From assembly GCF_030413635.1 (NCBI RefSeq), contig NZ_CP129235.1, positions 3,658,001 to 3,722,000 of the forward strand: a stretch of 64,000 nucleotides of DNA, read 5' to 3'. The DNA is from Planococcus shenhongbingii (GTDB taxonomy: Bacteria; Bacillota; Bacilli; Bacillales_A; Planococcaceae). Shown one piece after another: positions 53,147-62,675 of the stretch. Position 1 is the first letter of the stretch, and every line of letters begins with the position of its first letter. The translations under genes and the position numbers were made by a program. Under the pieces are notes generated by a model. The model was not told the DNA's origin and ran no database searches. It saw nothing but the letters and a program-made list of their open reading frames with translations.

Positions 53147-53629
53147 TCAGACTATTAAATCATTTTCCGCTTTTATATCGATGGCATCCTGTAAAAGCCT
53201 TTGGAGAACGGCGGCAAAGACCGCGATCACCGTTGAAGCAAAGATAACGAATAATCCCATCAGTACGCCCGGCGCATCATCCACTTTTGTCAGGATGTAT
53301 AAGAACGGCAGTTCCAATACAAACAAAATGACGATGGCAATGGCACTGTATTTGATCCTCTTCAAAGCCTTTACCGATGCTTCCGAGAAAGCCTCGTTCT
53401 TATCAATATAACTTAAAAGCTTCAAGGTCTGATACAGAGCAAAGAAAAAGGGAATCATGGCAGCATACATCCCGATTAATAAAGGATATTGCAGACTGGC
53501 CAGTTCCGGCCCTTGCCAATACGGTGAATTGGGATCGAATCTCGTCAATCCGTATATGCATATGGCAAGTATGGGGAGCCCGAGAAGAAAAATAGCTATT
53601 TTCAAAAAGATCGTTGAACCACGTTTCAT
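53147..53629 (-). CDS. DUF2975 membrane protein (copy 2)
   Basis: The 160-residue protein has four membrane helices and the same YIDKNEAFSEASVKALKRIK segment as copy 1, with similar C-terminal AVLQRLLQDAIDIKAENDL. The membrane parts are more diverged than the regulator. AGGTG seven bases before ATG 53629 sets the start. It forms a two-gene operon with the XRE regulator. Confidence 0.85.
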   Translation of the reverse strand: MKRGSTIFLKIAIFLLGLPILAICIYGLTRFDPNSPYWQGPELASLQYPLLIGMYAAMIPFFFALYQTLKLLSYIDKNEAFSEASVKALKRIKYSAIAIVILFVLELPFLYILTKVDDAPGVLMGLFVIFASTVIAVFAAVLQRLLQDAIDIKAENDLIV

Positions 53630-53926
53630 AAAAAGCACCTCACTTATTTATTGTCATTTTGATTCTATCATTATTTTTATCGTTTAACAATAAATATTTA
53701 TTGCTTAATGCTATATTATTATTGTTGTCAGGTTATTTTTTCTGCTAGATTAAACTAGCAGACCGCAAAGTCCACAACATAAATGCCATTAGAGCAAGCT
53801 AAAATGAACATCAAATTCTAACGTAAAGAAGGGTTTTCCTGCTTTATTTTCCTTCAGCGGTAATCAGCATTCAGGGAATTTATGTTAATATTCAGGTAAA
53901 CTCGAGCTGGCAGGAGGAACTAAGAA

Positions 53927-54238
53927 ATGAAAAAAGCTGGAATCGTACTAATCATACTATTAATCATTTCAGCAAGTGTTTTTGCTGCCTTCCACTACAA
54001 AATGCATGGTGTGGAACAAGCTGTGCTGGCTCATTTGATAAACGAGGAAAAAGTGCCGGCAGACCGGATACAGCTAACGGAAGGGTTTATTGCCAACCTG
54101 TCCGGTGAAAGAAACTGGATGGTTGCCGTTAAATTGAAACAAGACGATAAATCGTATTTCTACTATAAAAACAGCCAAGGCGAAGTGATTCTGGAATCCT
54201 ATACCGAAGACGGCGTCGAACACTATGTCGATGAGTGA
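53927..54238 (+). CDS. DUF3139-like small membrane-anchored protein
   Basis: The 103-residue protein has one N-terminal membrane helix (MKKAGIVLIILLIISASVFA) and an extracellular domain with HLINEEKVPADRIQL and KSYFYYKNSQGEVIL. It resembles DUF3139 proteins of Firmicutes, of unknown role. AGGAGGAAC lies before the ATG. It stands alone. Confidence 0.7.
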   Translation: MKKAGIVLIILLIISASVFAAFHYKMHGVEQAVLAHLINEEKVPADRIQLTEGFIANLSGERNWMVAVKLKQDDKSYFYYKNSQGEVILESYTEDGVEHYVDE

Positions 54239-54328
54239 CAAGACGTTTATAGAAAACAATTCAGAGATGCTATGGCAAAGAACCATATCTCCAGGCTCTC
54301 AGCTATGCCTCATTCACTCTTTTTACTT

Positions 54329-54847
54329 TTATTTCACATATAAGGCTGGAAGATCGTGCCATCCATACGACACGTCCCGTACTTCGGTTCCGCCAAATGA
54401 ACTGGTTCTGTGATTATATTCTTTTCCTCCTATGCGTTCATAAAAACCGAGTCCCGATTTATTTTGTTTCATGACCCAGACCATCATAGAATGGATGCCG
54501 TTTTCTTGAAAATGCTTTGCAATGGCTGAAACAAGCCGCTTTCCAGCACCTAATCCTCTACATTCCTGTAAGAGATACAGCGAATATAGTTCTCCATCAA
54601 AATTCTTCTCTTCAATTCTTTTACCCGAGGCAAAACCTATGATTTTCCTTCTATCGTCTATGGCCACATAAATAAAAGCTTCATTTCCGCCAATTAAAAA
54701 ATCATTCCAATTTTTTTGTGCCTCTTCATACGATAATCCTGCCAGATATTCGTCCGGTACCAAACCGCGATAAGTAGTCCTCCAACTATCCACATAAATC
54801 TTTGCTACGTGCTTAATATCTTCTTTCGTTGCTTTTCTGATTTGCAA
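54329..54847 (-). CDS. GNAT family N-acetyltransferase
   Basis: The 172-residue protein starts MQIRKATKEDIKHVAKIYVD and has the acetyl-CoA motif YLLQECRGLGAGKRLVSAIA and a late FYERIGGKEYNHRT. It acetylates an unidentified amine. The frame can start at a TTG at 54862, but GGAGG overlaps that codon, so the TTG at 54847, eight bases after GGAGG, is preferred. Confidence 0.85.
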   Translation of the reverse strand: MQIRKATKEDIKHVAKIYVDSWRTTYRGLVPDEYLAGLSYEEAQKNWNDFLIGGNEAFIYVAIDDRRKIIGFASGKRIEEKNFDGELYSLYLLQECRGLGAGKRLVSAIAKHFQENGIHSMMVWVMKQNKSGLGFYERIGGKEYNHRTSSFGGTEVRDVSYGWHDLPALYVK

Positions 54848-54984
54848 ATCAAATACCTCCAATGGTCAAGCAAGAAAATGACAAAACTTATTATGGTATA
54901 TCAAACAAGGATACAAGGTCTTCTCCGTTAGTTGCCATGAATAATAAAAATAAAAATGGACTTATCACTCTATTGTAAATGTCA

Positions 54985-55022
54985 TTTACATGATTTTACA
55001 TAAATATTTCAACAAATTCACA
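54985..55022 (+). promoter_or_regulatory. Candidate PhoP binding site (Pho box)
   Basis: TTTACA-like hexamers recur at a roughly 11-base pitch: TTTACA 54985, TTTACA 54995, ATTTCA 55006 and TTCACA 55017. This matches the Bacillus PhoP pattern of TT(A/C/T)ACA repeats with about 5-base spacing. It lies 80-115 bases before the alkaline phosphatase gene. Confidence 0.65.
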
Positions 55023-55100
55023 CTAGTGAAATATTTACACACTAAACTAATAGTGAACTAACCTAACAGGCTGATATTACTTTAGAGGAGGAACATGAAC

Positions 55101-56756
55101 ATGAAACGCAATTTTAAAAAGAAGGCTGCCGGGATATCAATCGCTGCCGCTGTCGCTATTTCTTCTTTAGGCTTGGCCGCAAACGGGACGGTAACGGAAG
55201 CGAATAACAAGAAAAACGAGCCGACCAACGTCATTATGATGGTGATGGACGGAACAAGTGCCGGTGCCACCAATTTGGCAAGATGGTATAAAGGCGAAGA
55301 TCTGGCAATGGATCAGATTCTTGTCGGAGGCATGCGCACCCATTCTGCAGAATCGGCAATCACCGATTCAGCGCCTGCTGCTACTGCTTTAGCAACTGGA
55401 AACAAATCAAATGATAAAGTCGTGGGCCTTCTCCCTAAGATCGTGAATACACCGGGCGTCGATCCAGTGGACCCTGAAGATACATATAAACCGGTAGCCA
55501 ACGTGTTAGAGGGAGCACAATTACGCGGAAAAGCTACAGGAATCATCTCTACTTCAGAGATCCAGCATGCAACGCCTGCCGGCTTCTCTGCTCATGCCGT
55601 TCACCGGAGCAACTATCAGGATATTGCTGAACAGCAAGTGTATCAAGAAATCGATGTTGTCCTCGGAGGAGGAAAAGAATCCCTATTGCCGGGGACAACA
55701 AAAAATGCGCGGGTTGATGGCGAAAACTTAGTAGAAGTCATCGATGAAAACGGCTATGACTTTGTCGAAACAAAAGAGGAACTTTTGAATTCGAAATCGG
55801 ATAAGCTATGGGGAGCTTTTGCACCTTCCGCTCTTGCCTATGACTTTGACCGCCAAGCAACAAACGATGAGCAGCCTTCTCTTGCTGAAATGACGAAAAA
55901 AGGAATTGAGACTTTATCAAAAGATGAAGACGGATTCTTCATGTTTGTCGAAGGAAGCAAAGTGGACTGGGCAGCACATGCGAATGATACAATCGGAATT
56001 ATAAGCGATGTGCTGGCTTTTGACGCAGCCGTAAAAGAAGCGGTAGACTTTGCAAAAGCGGATGGCAATACGATGGTAATTGCAGTCAGCGACCACGGAA
56101 ACAGCGGGATCACGATTGGGAACATGAACACCAACTCAAATTACCCTGAAATCCCAGTGTCCACTTACATCAATCCTTTGAAGAAGGCGTCGATGACCGT
56201 CGAAGGAGCTTTGAAGACCTTGAAACCTGACCGCTCAAACATGAAAGAAGCGGCAGAACTTTACGGTTTGGATAACTTAACGGAAGAAGAACTCCGTGCA
56301 TTAAAACAATCGAAAAAATTGCAGGCGGACATGACGAAAATGCTTGCAGAACGCGCGAACATCGGCTTTACGACTGGCGGCCATACGGGTGAAGACGTCT
56401 TCTTATACGCTTACGGCCCATCCAAGCCATTTGGTTTGCTAGACAATACGGACATTGCAAAAACAATGGCAGAATATATGGAATTTGATCTAGGAAAAAC
56501 AACGGACAAATTATTCGTCAATGCGAAAGAGTCTTTTGAAAACAAAGGATACACAACGCGCATCGATGTAACAGATGCGAACAACCCTGTATTTATTGCA
56601 GAAAAGAATAAGATCACAATCAAATTGCCGATCAACAAAAACATTGCCCATGTAACACAAAACAAAAAAGCATATACTAAGACGCTTGAAGGCATCACCG
56701 TTTATAACGGAAAAGATTTCTATGTATCAAAAGATGCCTTGAATCTATCAAAATAA
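55101..56756 (+). CDS. phoA: Secreted alkaline phosphatase
   Basis: The protein of about 551 residues has a signal peptide (KRNFKKKAAGISIAAAVAIS...) and the alkaline phosphatase core: metal-binding MMVMDGTSAGA, the phosphoserine nucleophile in ITDSAPAATALATG, VEGSKVDWAAHAND, and VSDHGNSG with TTGGHTGED. An extra C-terminal segment (about 490-551) resembles a small copper-amine-oxidase-N/stalk-like repeat and may bind the cell wall. AGGAGG spacing favours ATG 55101 over 55095. Phosphate-starvation control is implied by the Pho box. Confidence 0.93.
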   Translation: MKRNFKKKAAGISIAAAVAISSLGLAANGTVTEANNKKNEPTNVIMMVMDGTSAGATNLARWYKGEDLAMDQILVGGMRTHSAESAITDSAPAATALATGNKSNDKVVGLLPKIVNTPGVDPVDPEDTYKPVANVLEGAQLRGKATGIISTSEIQHATPAGFSAHAVHRSNYQDIAEQQVYQEIDVVLGGGKESLLPGTTKNARVDGENLVEVIDENGYDFVETKEELLNSKSDKLWGAFAPSALAYDFDRQATNDEQPSLAEMTKKGIETLSKDEDGFFMFVEGSKVDWAAHANDTIGIISDVLAFDAAVKEAVDFAKADGNTMVIAVSDHGNSGITIGNMNTNSNYPEIPVSTYINPLKKASMTVEGALKTLKPDRSNMKEAAELYGLDNLTEEELRALKQSKKLQADMTKMLAERANIGFTTGGHTGEDVFLYAYGPSKPFGLLDNTDIAKTMAEYMEFDLGKTTDKLFVNAKESFENKGYTTRIDVTDANNPVFIAEKNKITIKLPINKNIAHVTQNKKAYTKTLEGITVYNGKDFYVSKDALNLSK

Positions 56757-56769
56757 AACAGAGAACGCG

Positions 56770-56814
56770 GTGCTTTCTTCCAGTTATTTTAACTTGGAAG
56801 AAAGCACTTTTCAT
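56770..56814 (+). terminator. Terminator after phoA
   Basis: The stem GTGCTTTCTTCCAGTTA / TAACTTGGAAGAAAGCAC (one bulge) is followed by TTTTCATTT. Confidence 0.82.
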
Positions 56815-57002
56815 TTACATAAGGAAAGAAGAGAATCTTTTTAAAACATAGCGTTGTAAAAGTCCAGTTTTACAGACAAAAGGGAGATAAGATGTGCTTT
56901 GACCAGCCTCTTTTCTCCCTTCGTATTTAAGCAGTTTCCGGTATTCCGATGACATGTAAACCAAAAATCTTATTATACTTTTAGCAGCTGAAGGTAGCTT
57001 AT

Positions 57003-57617
57003 TCAATGTAAACGTCTTTTGTTTTTTATTCGGGTGGTCCCGTGCGAATATTTAAATATCTTCCCTAATTCTTTTGAGAAGTCTTCCGTTTCTGAAGGAA
57101 AATCTGCTATAACCCAATCCAGGATGACTCCGATTAATCCGTAGCCATAATATTTATTCAGCAGATCCTTATCTAAATTATTCCCTTCCGTTGTGTCCTC
57201 CATATCAAAATCCTCTAAAAAGATAGCAACCACCTGATTCGATAATTGGCCGCGAAAATCAATGCGTATATTTTCCCCCAACAGGGTTTGGTAATAGTTC
57301 CCGTATTCCTTAAAATGTCTAAGAATAAAGATAGCCTCGTTCTCTAAACTCAGAACATCGATTGAATCCTCGTTAATATAGGGAGCTCGTTGGGCCCTCC
57401 TCGCTTCATGAAAAAGCGAATCAATGATCTCATTCAATAAATCATCTTTCTCCCTATAGTGATTATAGAAAGAGCCCCTGCTATATCCAGCCAAGCTGAT
57501 AATATCCTTGATGGTAATTTGTTCATATTTCTTTTGTTTCAATAATTCAATGAAGGCATTATAAAAGTCCAATTTTGTTCGGCGTACTCTTTTATCCAAA
57601 TACTCGAATTCAATCAT
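57003..57617 (-). CDS. TetR/AcrR family regulator
   Basis: The 204-residue protein has a TetR helix-turn-helix at about residues 15-60 (ITIKDIISLAGYSRGSFYNH) and a divergent C-terminal domain. It is transcribed away from the three SDR genes and is their probable regulator. GAGGGGGGG precedes the ATG. The ligand is unknown. Confidence 0.88.
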   Translation of the reverse strand: MIEFEYLDKRVRRTKLDFYNAFIELLKQKKYEQITIKDIISLAGYSRGSFYNHYREKDDLLNEIIDSLFHEARRAQRAPYINEDSIDVLSLENEAIFILRHFKEYGNYYQTLLGENIRIDFRGQLSNQVVAIFLEDFDMEDTTEGNNLDKDLLNKYYGYGLIGVILDWVIADFPSETEDFSKELGKIFKYSHGTTRIKNKRRLH

Positions 57618-57723
57618 AATTTCCCCCCCTCAAAGTTTTTTTATACATTTATCCAGGATTTGTCCAGTAGTGAACATTCTCTGTTTTTCTATCCATCGAT
57701 GTAAGTATACTATTTTGTTAAAC

Positions 57724-57766
57724 TGAAAGCGCAAACAAATACTGAGCGGAAATCGAAACGGTTTCA
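57724..57766. promoter_or_regulatory. cre site and adjacent palindrome upstream of the SDR cluster
   Basis: TGAAAGCGCAAACA (57724-57737) matches the cre consensus. TCGAAACGGTTTCA (57753-57766) contains the perfect palindrome GAAAC-G-GTTTC and is a second cre-like element or a TetR operator. Both precede the first SDR gene by 26-68 bases. Confidence 0.55.
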
Positions 57767-57791
57767 GCAATTTAATATAGGAGGTTATAAA

Positions 57792-58562
57792 ATGGCAAGA
57801 TTAGACGGGAAAGTAGCAATCATTACGGGCGCTGCAGGCGGCATGGGGCTGACGATGGCACAGACATTTGCCGAAGAAGGAGCAAAAGTGGTTGCGGTGG
57901 ATGTCCAATTCGAACTTCTACAAAAAGGTGTAAACGAAATTAACGCTTTGGGCGGGGATGCACTGGCTTTGAAACTGGATGTGACTTCTCCTGATGAATG
58001 GAAAAGCGCGATCGATGAGACGGTTAAAAAATACGGGAAGGTCGATGTGTTAGTCAATAATGCAGCGATTCAAATAGGAAAAAGTGTGAAGGAAGCAACA
58101 TTAGAGGAATGGAACAAAGTGCTGGCAATAAACGCAACCAGCGTATTTCTGGGGATGCAAACGGTTATTCCTCCTATGCAGGAAAACGGCAAGGGTTCCA
58201 TCATTAACATGTCTTCCATCGGCGGCATTGTCGGAGGTGCTCCTGATGGTTATGATGTCGCTTACAGTGCTTCGAAAGGGGCTGTTCGGTCGATGACCAA
58301 ACACGCAGCAAAAGTACTGGCTCCTGATAATATTCGGGTGAACTCTGTACATCCTGGTGTCATTAACACCCCGATGGTAGAGAAATCGTTGAAAGAGTAT
58401 CCTGAATTGAGAGAAACAATCGAAGCTAATTTTCCGCTTCCGCCGCATCTGGGCGATCCAAAAGACCTTGCTTATATGGTGTTGTTTTTAGCATCCGATG
58501 AATCAAAATTTGCTACTGGCAGTGAATTTGTAGTCGATGGCGGAGCTATCTCAACAAGGTAA
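57792..58562 (+). CDS. Short-chain dehydrogenase/reductase (SDR 1)
   Basis: The 256-residue classical SDR has the cofactor motif TGAAGGMG, NNAA, a catalytic serine in MSSIGG and YSASK (Tyr-Lys), and ends with FVVDGGAISTR. An Asp at the end of beta-2 (VAVDVQFE) suggests NAD preference. It is the first of three consecutive SDR genes downstream of a TetR regulator. AGGAGG precedes the ATG. The alcohol/ketone substrate is unknown. Confidence 0.9.
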   Translation: MARLDGKVAIITGAAGGMGLTMAQTFAEEGAKVVAVDVQFELLQKGVNEINALGGDALALKLDVTSPDEWKSAIDETVKKYGKVDVLVNNAAIQIGKSVKEATLEEWNKVLAINATSVFLGMQTVIPPMQENGKGSIINMSSIGGIVGGAPDGYDVAYSASKGAVRSMTKHAAKVLAPDNIRVNSVHPGVINTPMVEKSLKEYPELRETIEANFPLPPHLGDPKDLAYMVLFLASDESKFATGSEFVVDGGAISTR

Positions 58563-58650
58563 CTAGGTATTCATTGACCTTCACCCTTGAAAGAATGATG
58601 AATTTACTTGATTTCCACTTAATTAACTAACAAAAAAAGGATGATATGAG

Positions 58651-59409
58651 ATGAAACTATTAGAAGGTAAAGTAGCGATTATTACGGGCGGAGCAAAAGG
58701 CATGGGCGAATTCCATACAAAGAAAATGGTTGAAGAAGGGGCTAAAGTTGTCATCGGAGATCTTGACGTTGAAAACGGCGAGAAACTGGCAAAAGAACTC
58801 GGGAAAGAACAGGCGATTTTTGTGAAGCTGGATGTAACACAACCTGACAGCTGGGCCAATATTGTTCAAGTGACCAAGGATACGTTCGGCACCATCGACA
58901 TCCTGGTGAATAATGCCGGACTGGCCGGTGCGATTACAGGATTGTTGGATATTGAAGAAGGCTTGTATAAAAAGATTATTGAAATCAACCAGGATGGCAC
59001 TTTTTACGGCATGCGGGCTGTCTTGCCTACAATGGTTGAGAAAAACAGTGGGTCGATTATCAACATTTCTTCCCTTGCCGGCCTGCGCCACGACATTACG
59101 GTGAACCCGGCTTACACAGCTTCAAAATTTGCAATCAGAGGCCTGACGAAACAAGCGGCCTATGAGTTTGCGGACAAAAACATCCGCGTCAATGCGGTTC
59201 TTCCAGGAGCCATACTCACACCGATGGCAGAAGCTACGTTAACGAAAGAGCAAATTGATGAAGTATCGAACACTCTGCTTCCAATGAAACGTTTTGCAGA
59301 TCCAAAAGAAGTTTCCGAACTGGTCGTATTCCTGGCATCTGATAAAGCGAGTTATATTAGTGGTGGAGATTACGTTATCGACGGAGCCAGAGCGACGATC
59401 AATAAATAA
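58651..59409 (+). CDS. Short-chain dehydrogenase/reductase (SDR 2)
   Basis: The 252-residue classical SDR has TGGAKGMG, NNAG, ISSLAG and YTASK, ending YVIDGARATINK. An Asp after beta-2 (VIGDLDVEN) suggests NAD. It is related to SDR 1 and SDR 3 but clearly diverged, so the array is old or was assembled from related enzymes. It lies 88 bases after SDR 1. The ribosome binding site is AAAGGATG. Confidence 0.9.
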   Translation: MKLLEGKVAIITGGAKGMGEFHTKKMVEEGAKVVIGDLDVENGEKLAKELGKEQAIFVKLDVTQPDSWANIVQVTKDTFGTIDILVNNAGLAGAITGLLDIEEGLYKKIIEINQDGTFYGMRAVLPTMVEKNSGSIINISSLAGLRHDITVNPAYTASKFAIRGLTKQAAYEFADKNIRVNAVLPGAILTPMAEATLTKEQIDEVSNTLLPMKRFADPKEVSELVVFLASDKASYISGGDYVIDGARATINK

Positions 59410-59486
59410 ACTGAATATTTAAATAATGCCTGCAGTTTCAAAACTGCACGCAATGGAGTCCAACTTAATTATGAGGAGGAATGGAA

Positions 59487-60230
59487 ATGGCAAGACTGGA
59501 TGGTAAAGTGGCTGTTATTACAGGTGGCGCAGGAGGTATGGGGACCACTCATGCTAAACGCTTTGTAGAAGAAGGCGCCAAAGTTGTTATTGCCGATTTA
59601 GGAAGGAGCAATGGAGCTGACCTGGCTGAAAAACTGGGAGAAAATGCTCTCTTTATCGAATTGGACGTTACAGATGAATCGAGTTGGAAAAGTCTTGTGG
59701 AGCAAACTGAAAATACATTCGGCCCTATTGATGTCTTAGTCAATAATGCCGGGTATATTTCCATCAATTCCATTGAAGATACTACGTATGAAGAATATAA
59801 AAAAACAATTGCCATTAACCAGGACAGTATATTCTTGGGCATGAAATACGTTTACCCTTCGATGAAAAAAACGAAGAGCGGATCAATCGTCAATATTTCT
59901 TCCGCGTCAGGAATCGCTGGCGGGGCTTCTCACAGTCCTTATGTAGCTGCGAAATTTGCGGTTAGAGGATTAACAAAAGCAGCAGCAGCTGAGTTTGCGC
60001 CAGATAATATTCGTGTGAACTCCGTACACCCAGGCAACATTCGGACACCTATGACTGACCAAGACAGCAATCGAGAGCTGATTAAAGCCATGATAGAAGA
60101 TGTACCTCTTAAACGATTAGCTGAACCGGAAGAAATTACGAATTTAGTGCTTTATTTAGCTTCTGATGAGTCCAGCTTTTCAACTGCAGCTGAATTTATT
60201 GCTGATGGTGGTTTAACGCAAATCATCTGA
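59487..60230 (+). CDS. Short-chain dehydrogenase/reductase (SDR 3)
   Basis: The protein of about 247 residues is a classical SDR with TGGAGGMG, NNAG, SSASGIAGG and PYVAAK, so serine, tyrosine and lysine are kept. An Asp in VIADLGRSN suggests NAD. GAGGAGG spacing favours ATG 59487 over 59481. It is third in the array and closest to SDR 2 in the N-terminal region. Confidence 0.9.
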   Translation: MARLDGKVAVITGGAGGMGTTHAKRFVEEGAKVVIADLGRSNGADLAEKLGENALFIELDVTDESSWKSLVEQTENTFGPIDVLVNNAGYISINSIEDTTYEEYKKTIAINQDSIFLGMKYVYPSMKKTKSGSIVNISSASGIAGGASHSPYVAAKFAVRGLTKAAAAEFAPDNIRVNSVHPGNIRTPMTDQDSNRELIKAMIEDVPLKRLAEPEEITNLVLYLASDESSFSTAAEFIADGGLTQII

Positions 60231-60401
60231 AATCCTTAAAATTGATTTTGGGGGTTAACTCTTGTTTTAATTGAATAGAAGCTATTGAAATTGTCTGCGC
60301 GATTTACTAATCATGCAGGCAATTTTTTGTTAAGACATTTAAACATTCCATAGCAGGTGCTAAATCATCATCAAACCAGCTTAAAATTAGGAGGAAGAAT
60401 C

Positions 60402-61124
60402 ATGAGAATTGGAATTATAGGTGCGGGACCAATAGGAGCGAGCATTTCAAGAAAATTGGTTGAAGTTGGCCATGATGTCAAAATTGCAGATGCCCGGGAC
60501 ATCGGACGTTTAGAAGGAAAGGATATTGCGGGAACACCAGTGAGTGCAGAAGATGTTATCAAAGAAATTGATGTTCTTTTGCTGTCGCTGCCTCTTCATG
60601 CAATTCCGGGGATCCGCCACCTTACAGATCAAGTTGGCGAGGAAGTGATTGTTGCAGACACGTCCAACTACTACCCTTTCAGAGACAACAAGATTGAAGA
60701 AATTGAGAACGGCATGGTGGAAAGTGTCTGGGTCTCACAGCAGTTAGGCAAACCGGTCATCAAAGCCTTCAGCAATCAATTAGCTCATACCTTAGAACAT
60801 AAAGGAATCCCCGAAGGTGCGAGCGGGCGTATTGCCATGGCGGTTGCAGGCGATGACCCATCCCAAAAACAGCTGCTCATGGCCCTCGTTAATGAGACAG
60901 GTTTCGATGCAGTGAATAGCGGCTCGTTAAGTGATTCCTGGAGACTGCAGCCCGGAACGCCTGCCTACTGCACAGAATTAACGAAAGCAGAACTGACGGA
61001 AGCCTTGAAAAAGGCAGATAAAGAGAAAGCCCCTTTCCTGCGGGACAAGGTAATGGAAAAGTTTTCAGCTGAATTATCACATGAAGATATTGTGAATCTT
61101 AATAGGGAGACGTATAATTCTTAA
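60402..61124 (+). CDS. NAD(P)-binding reductase of the F420-dependent NADP reductase-like family
   Basis: The protein of about 240 residues starts MRIGIIGAGPIGASISRKL, a clean Rossmann dinucleotide fold, then VLLLSLPLHAIPGI and VIVADTSNYYP. The closest recognisable group is the NADP oxidoreductase, coenzyme F420-dependent-like family, which in Firmicutes probably uses NAD(P) without F420. AGGAGGAAG precedes ATG 60402, so the frame from 60357 is trimmed. It follows the SDR array on the same strand. The role is unknown. Confidence 0.82.
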   Translation: MRIGIIGAGPIGASISRKLVEVGHDVKIADARDIGRLEGKDIAGTPVSAEDVIKEIDVLLLSLPLHAIPGIRHLTDQVGEEVIVADTSNYYPFRDNKIEEIENGMVESVWVSQQLGKPVIKAFSNQLAHTLEHKGIPEGASGRIAMAVAGDDPSQKQLLMALVNETGFDAVNSGSLSDSWRLQPGTPAYCTELTKAELTEALKKADKEKAPFLRDKVMEKFSAELSHEDIVNLNRETYNS

Positions 61125-61297
61125 TTCAGTACCCCATAATATTTATTTGGCATTCTCAGGTAATCGAATTGACTTATTTGCAGACTGAAATCATCGCATT
61201 CTATGGATGAATCCATTAGAGAAGCACTAGGCATTACAACTTACTTTCTTCTTCAACTACTTTTTAATCGTTAATAAGAATGATTAATATAAATAAA

Positions 61298-61333
61298 GAA
61301 GCCTGCCAGCTGAAAATTCAGCTGGCAGGCTTC
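61298..61333 (+). terminator. Terminator after the SDR cluster
   Basis: A perfect 16-bp stem (GAAGCCTGCCAGCTGA) with an AAAT loop, followed by CTTTTTC. Confidence 0.9.
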
Positions 61334-61445
61334 CTTTTTCATGTGTATTTCATTAAGAGAAAACACTTCTGATAATTCTTCATGTGTAAACTAATTCATT
61401 TTTGTTTCAGGAGTCCTGGACGAAATTTCAAAAGAAACTCTGCTG

Positions 61446-61500
61446 ATTGAAACACCTAACCCCCTTCACTTTATAAGTGAAGGGGGTTAGGTGTTTCAAT
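61446..61500. terminator. Long terminator hairpin after the cupin pair
   Basis: A perfect 26-bp stem (61446-61471 with 61475-61500, core ACACCTAACCCCCTTCACTT) and a TAT loop. Its right edge touches the stop codon of the first cupin gene. It lacks a long T tract, so it may also protect the mRNA end. Confidence 0.7.
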
Positions 61501-61979
61501 TATTCCAGCAGTTCTTCAAGATTATATTTCTGAGCAGCCTTCATAATTTTATCTTTATCCGGAACGACAGTATCCGGCGGCAGTTTAAATTCTTCTGCCG
61601 GCACACTTGCTTCTACGAAAAATTGTTCGAATCCGGCCGGTGTAACTATGACGAGTATTTTGGCAGGCCCGTCCCCTTCAAACTTATACATATGGCGAAT
61701 TCCCCGAGGCGTATAAACGAAAGTCCCTTGTTTAGCCAGAATGGTTTTTTCACCGACGGTAAACGTTGCTTCCCCTTCCAAAACATAAAAGATTTCTTCT
61801 TCATTGCGATTGGTGTGCATAGGAGCTGCAAAACCCGGCGGATGCGTTAATTCAACCATGCCGAATGCACCGCCTGTATCTTCAGCCGTTGCCTTCATTT
61901 CCAGCAAGCTGCCGAGAAACCAATACGCTTTGCCCTCGCCGCGAGCAAATGCAAAAGCATAGTTTAATTGTTCTTTCAT
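61500..61979 (-). CDS. Cupin domain protein (copy A)
   Basis: The 159-residue single cupin barrel has PMHTNRNEEEIFYVLEGE as metal motif 1 and GIRHMYK in motif 2. In motif 1 the second histidine of the usual HxH is Asn (MHTN), unlike copy B. It shares long identical stretches with copy B (EEFKLPPDTVVPD, ASVPAEEF). GGGAGG precedes the ATG. The role is unknown, and quercetinase-like or simple binding functions are both possible. Confidence 0.82.
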   Translation of the reverse strand: MKEQLNYAFAFARGEGKAYWFLGSLLEMKATAEDTGGAFGMVELTHPPGFAAPMHTNRNEEEIFYVLEGEATFTVGEKTILAKQGTFVYTPRGIRHMYKFEGDGPAKILVIVTPAGFEQFFVEASVPAEEFKLPPDTVVPDKDKIMKAAQKYNLEELLE

Positions 61980-62032
61980 CTTGCTTACCTCCCGAGTATT
62001 TCACGGGCTTTATTTTTTATTCAACACATTTG

Positions 62033-62509
62033 TTAGCCCAGTATTTCAATGCCATTTTTCTGAGCAGCTGCCATCACTTTGTCCATATCAGGAACGACAG
62101 TATCCGGTGGCAACTTAAATTCTTCTGCCGGCACACTTGCTTCGATAAAGAATTGTTCCATTCCAGCTGGCGTTACTATGATTAAAATTCTCGAAGGAAC
62201 CGTTCCTTCACTCTTATACATATGAGCTATCCCGCGCGGAGCATAAAGAAAAGTTCCCGGTTTGGCCATGATGGTTTTTTCGCCGATTGTGAATGCCACT
62301 TCTCCTTCCAAAACATAAAAGATTTCATCTTCATTTTGATGGACATGCATGGGTGTCGCATAGCCGGGTGGATGCAGAGATTCAAGCAAGCCAAATGCGC
62401 CATTTGTATCCTCAGCTGATGCCTTCATTTCGACTAACGTGCCTATAAACCAATACGCTTTTCCTTCGCCGCGAGCGAATGCAAAAGCATTATTCAGTTG
62501 CTGTTCCAT
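62033..62509 (-). CDS. Cupin domain protein (copy B)
   Basis: The 158-residue cupin is a tandem paralogue of copy A, with an intact PMHVHQNEDEIFYVLEGE metal motif (HxH...E) and GIAHMYK. The longer frame to 62635 adds residues absent from copy A, and the ribosome binding site GGGAGGTAAGGAA supports ATG 62509. It lies 53 bases upstream of copy A on the same strand, so the two are co-transcribed. Confidence 0.85.
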   Translation of the reverse strand: MEQQLNNAFAFARGEGKAYWFIGTLVEMKASAEDTNGAFGLLESLHPPGYATPMHVHQNEDEIFYVLEGEVAFTIGEKTIMAKPGTFLYAPRGIAHMYKSEGTVPSRILIIVTPAGMEQFFIEASVPAEEFKLPPDTVVPDMDKVMAAAQKNGIEILG

Positions 62510-62675
62510 CTTCCTTACCTCCCAATTCGTTAAACAGAATAATTTGGCCGTCGCAATTCTTATATTTGTAAGTGTAGAATAGACATTTCTGAAAACCTTC
62601 GGAACACTCCGCAGCGATTTTTCATAAGGCCACATCCACGTTTTTTACAGATTGCTTAACCAAACCTTATCAACT

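Noticed and set aside
52806..53411. A 201-codon plus-strand frame over the second XRE/DUF2975 pair
   Set aside because: It is antisense to two genes whose products are confirmed by the paralogous copy at 37-38 kb.
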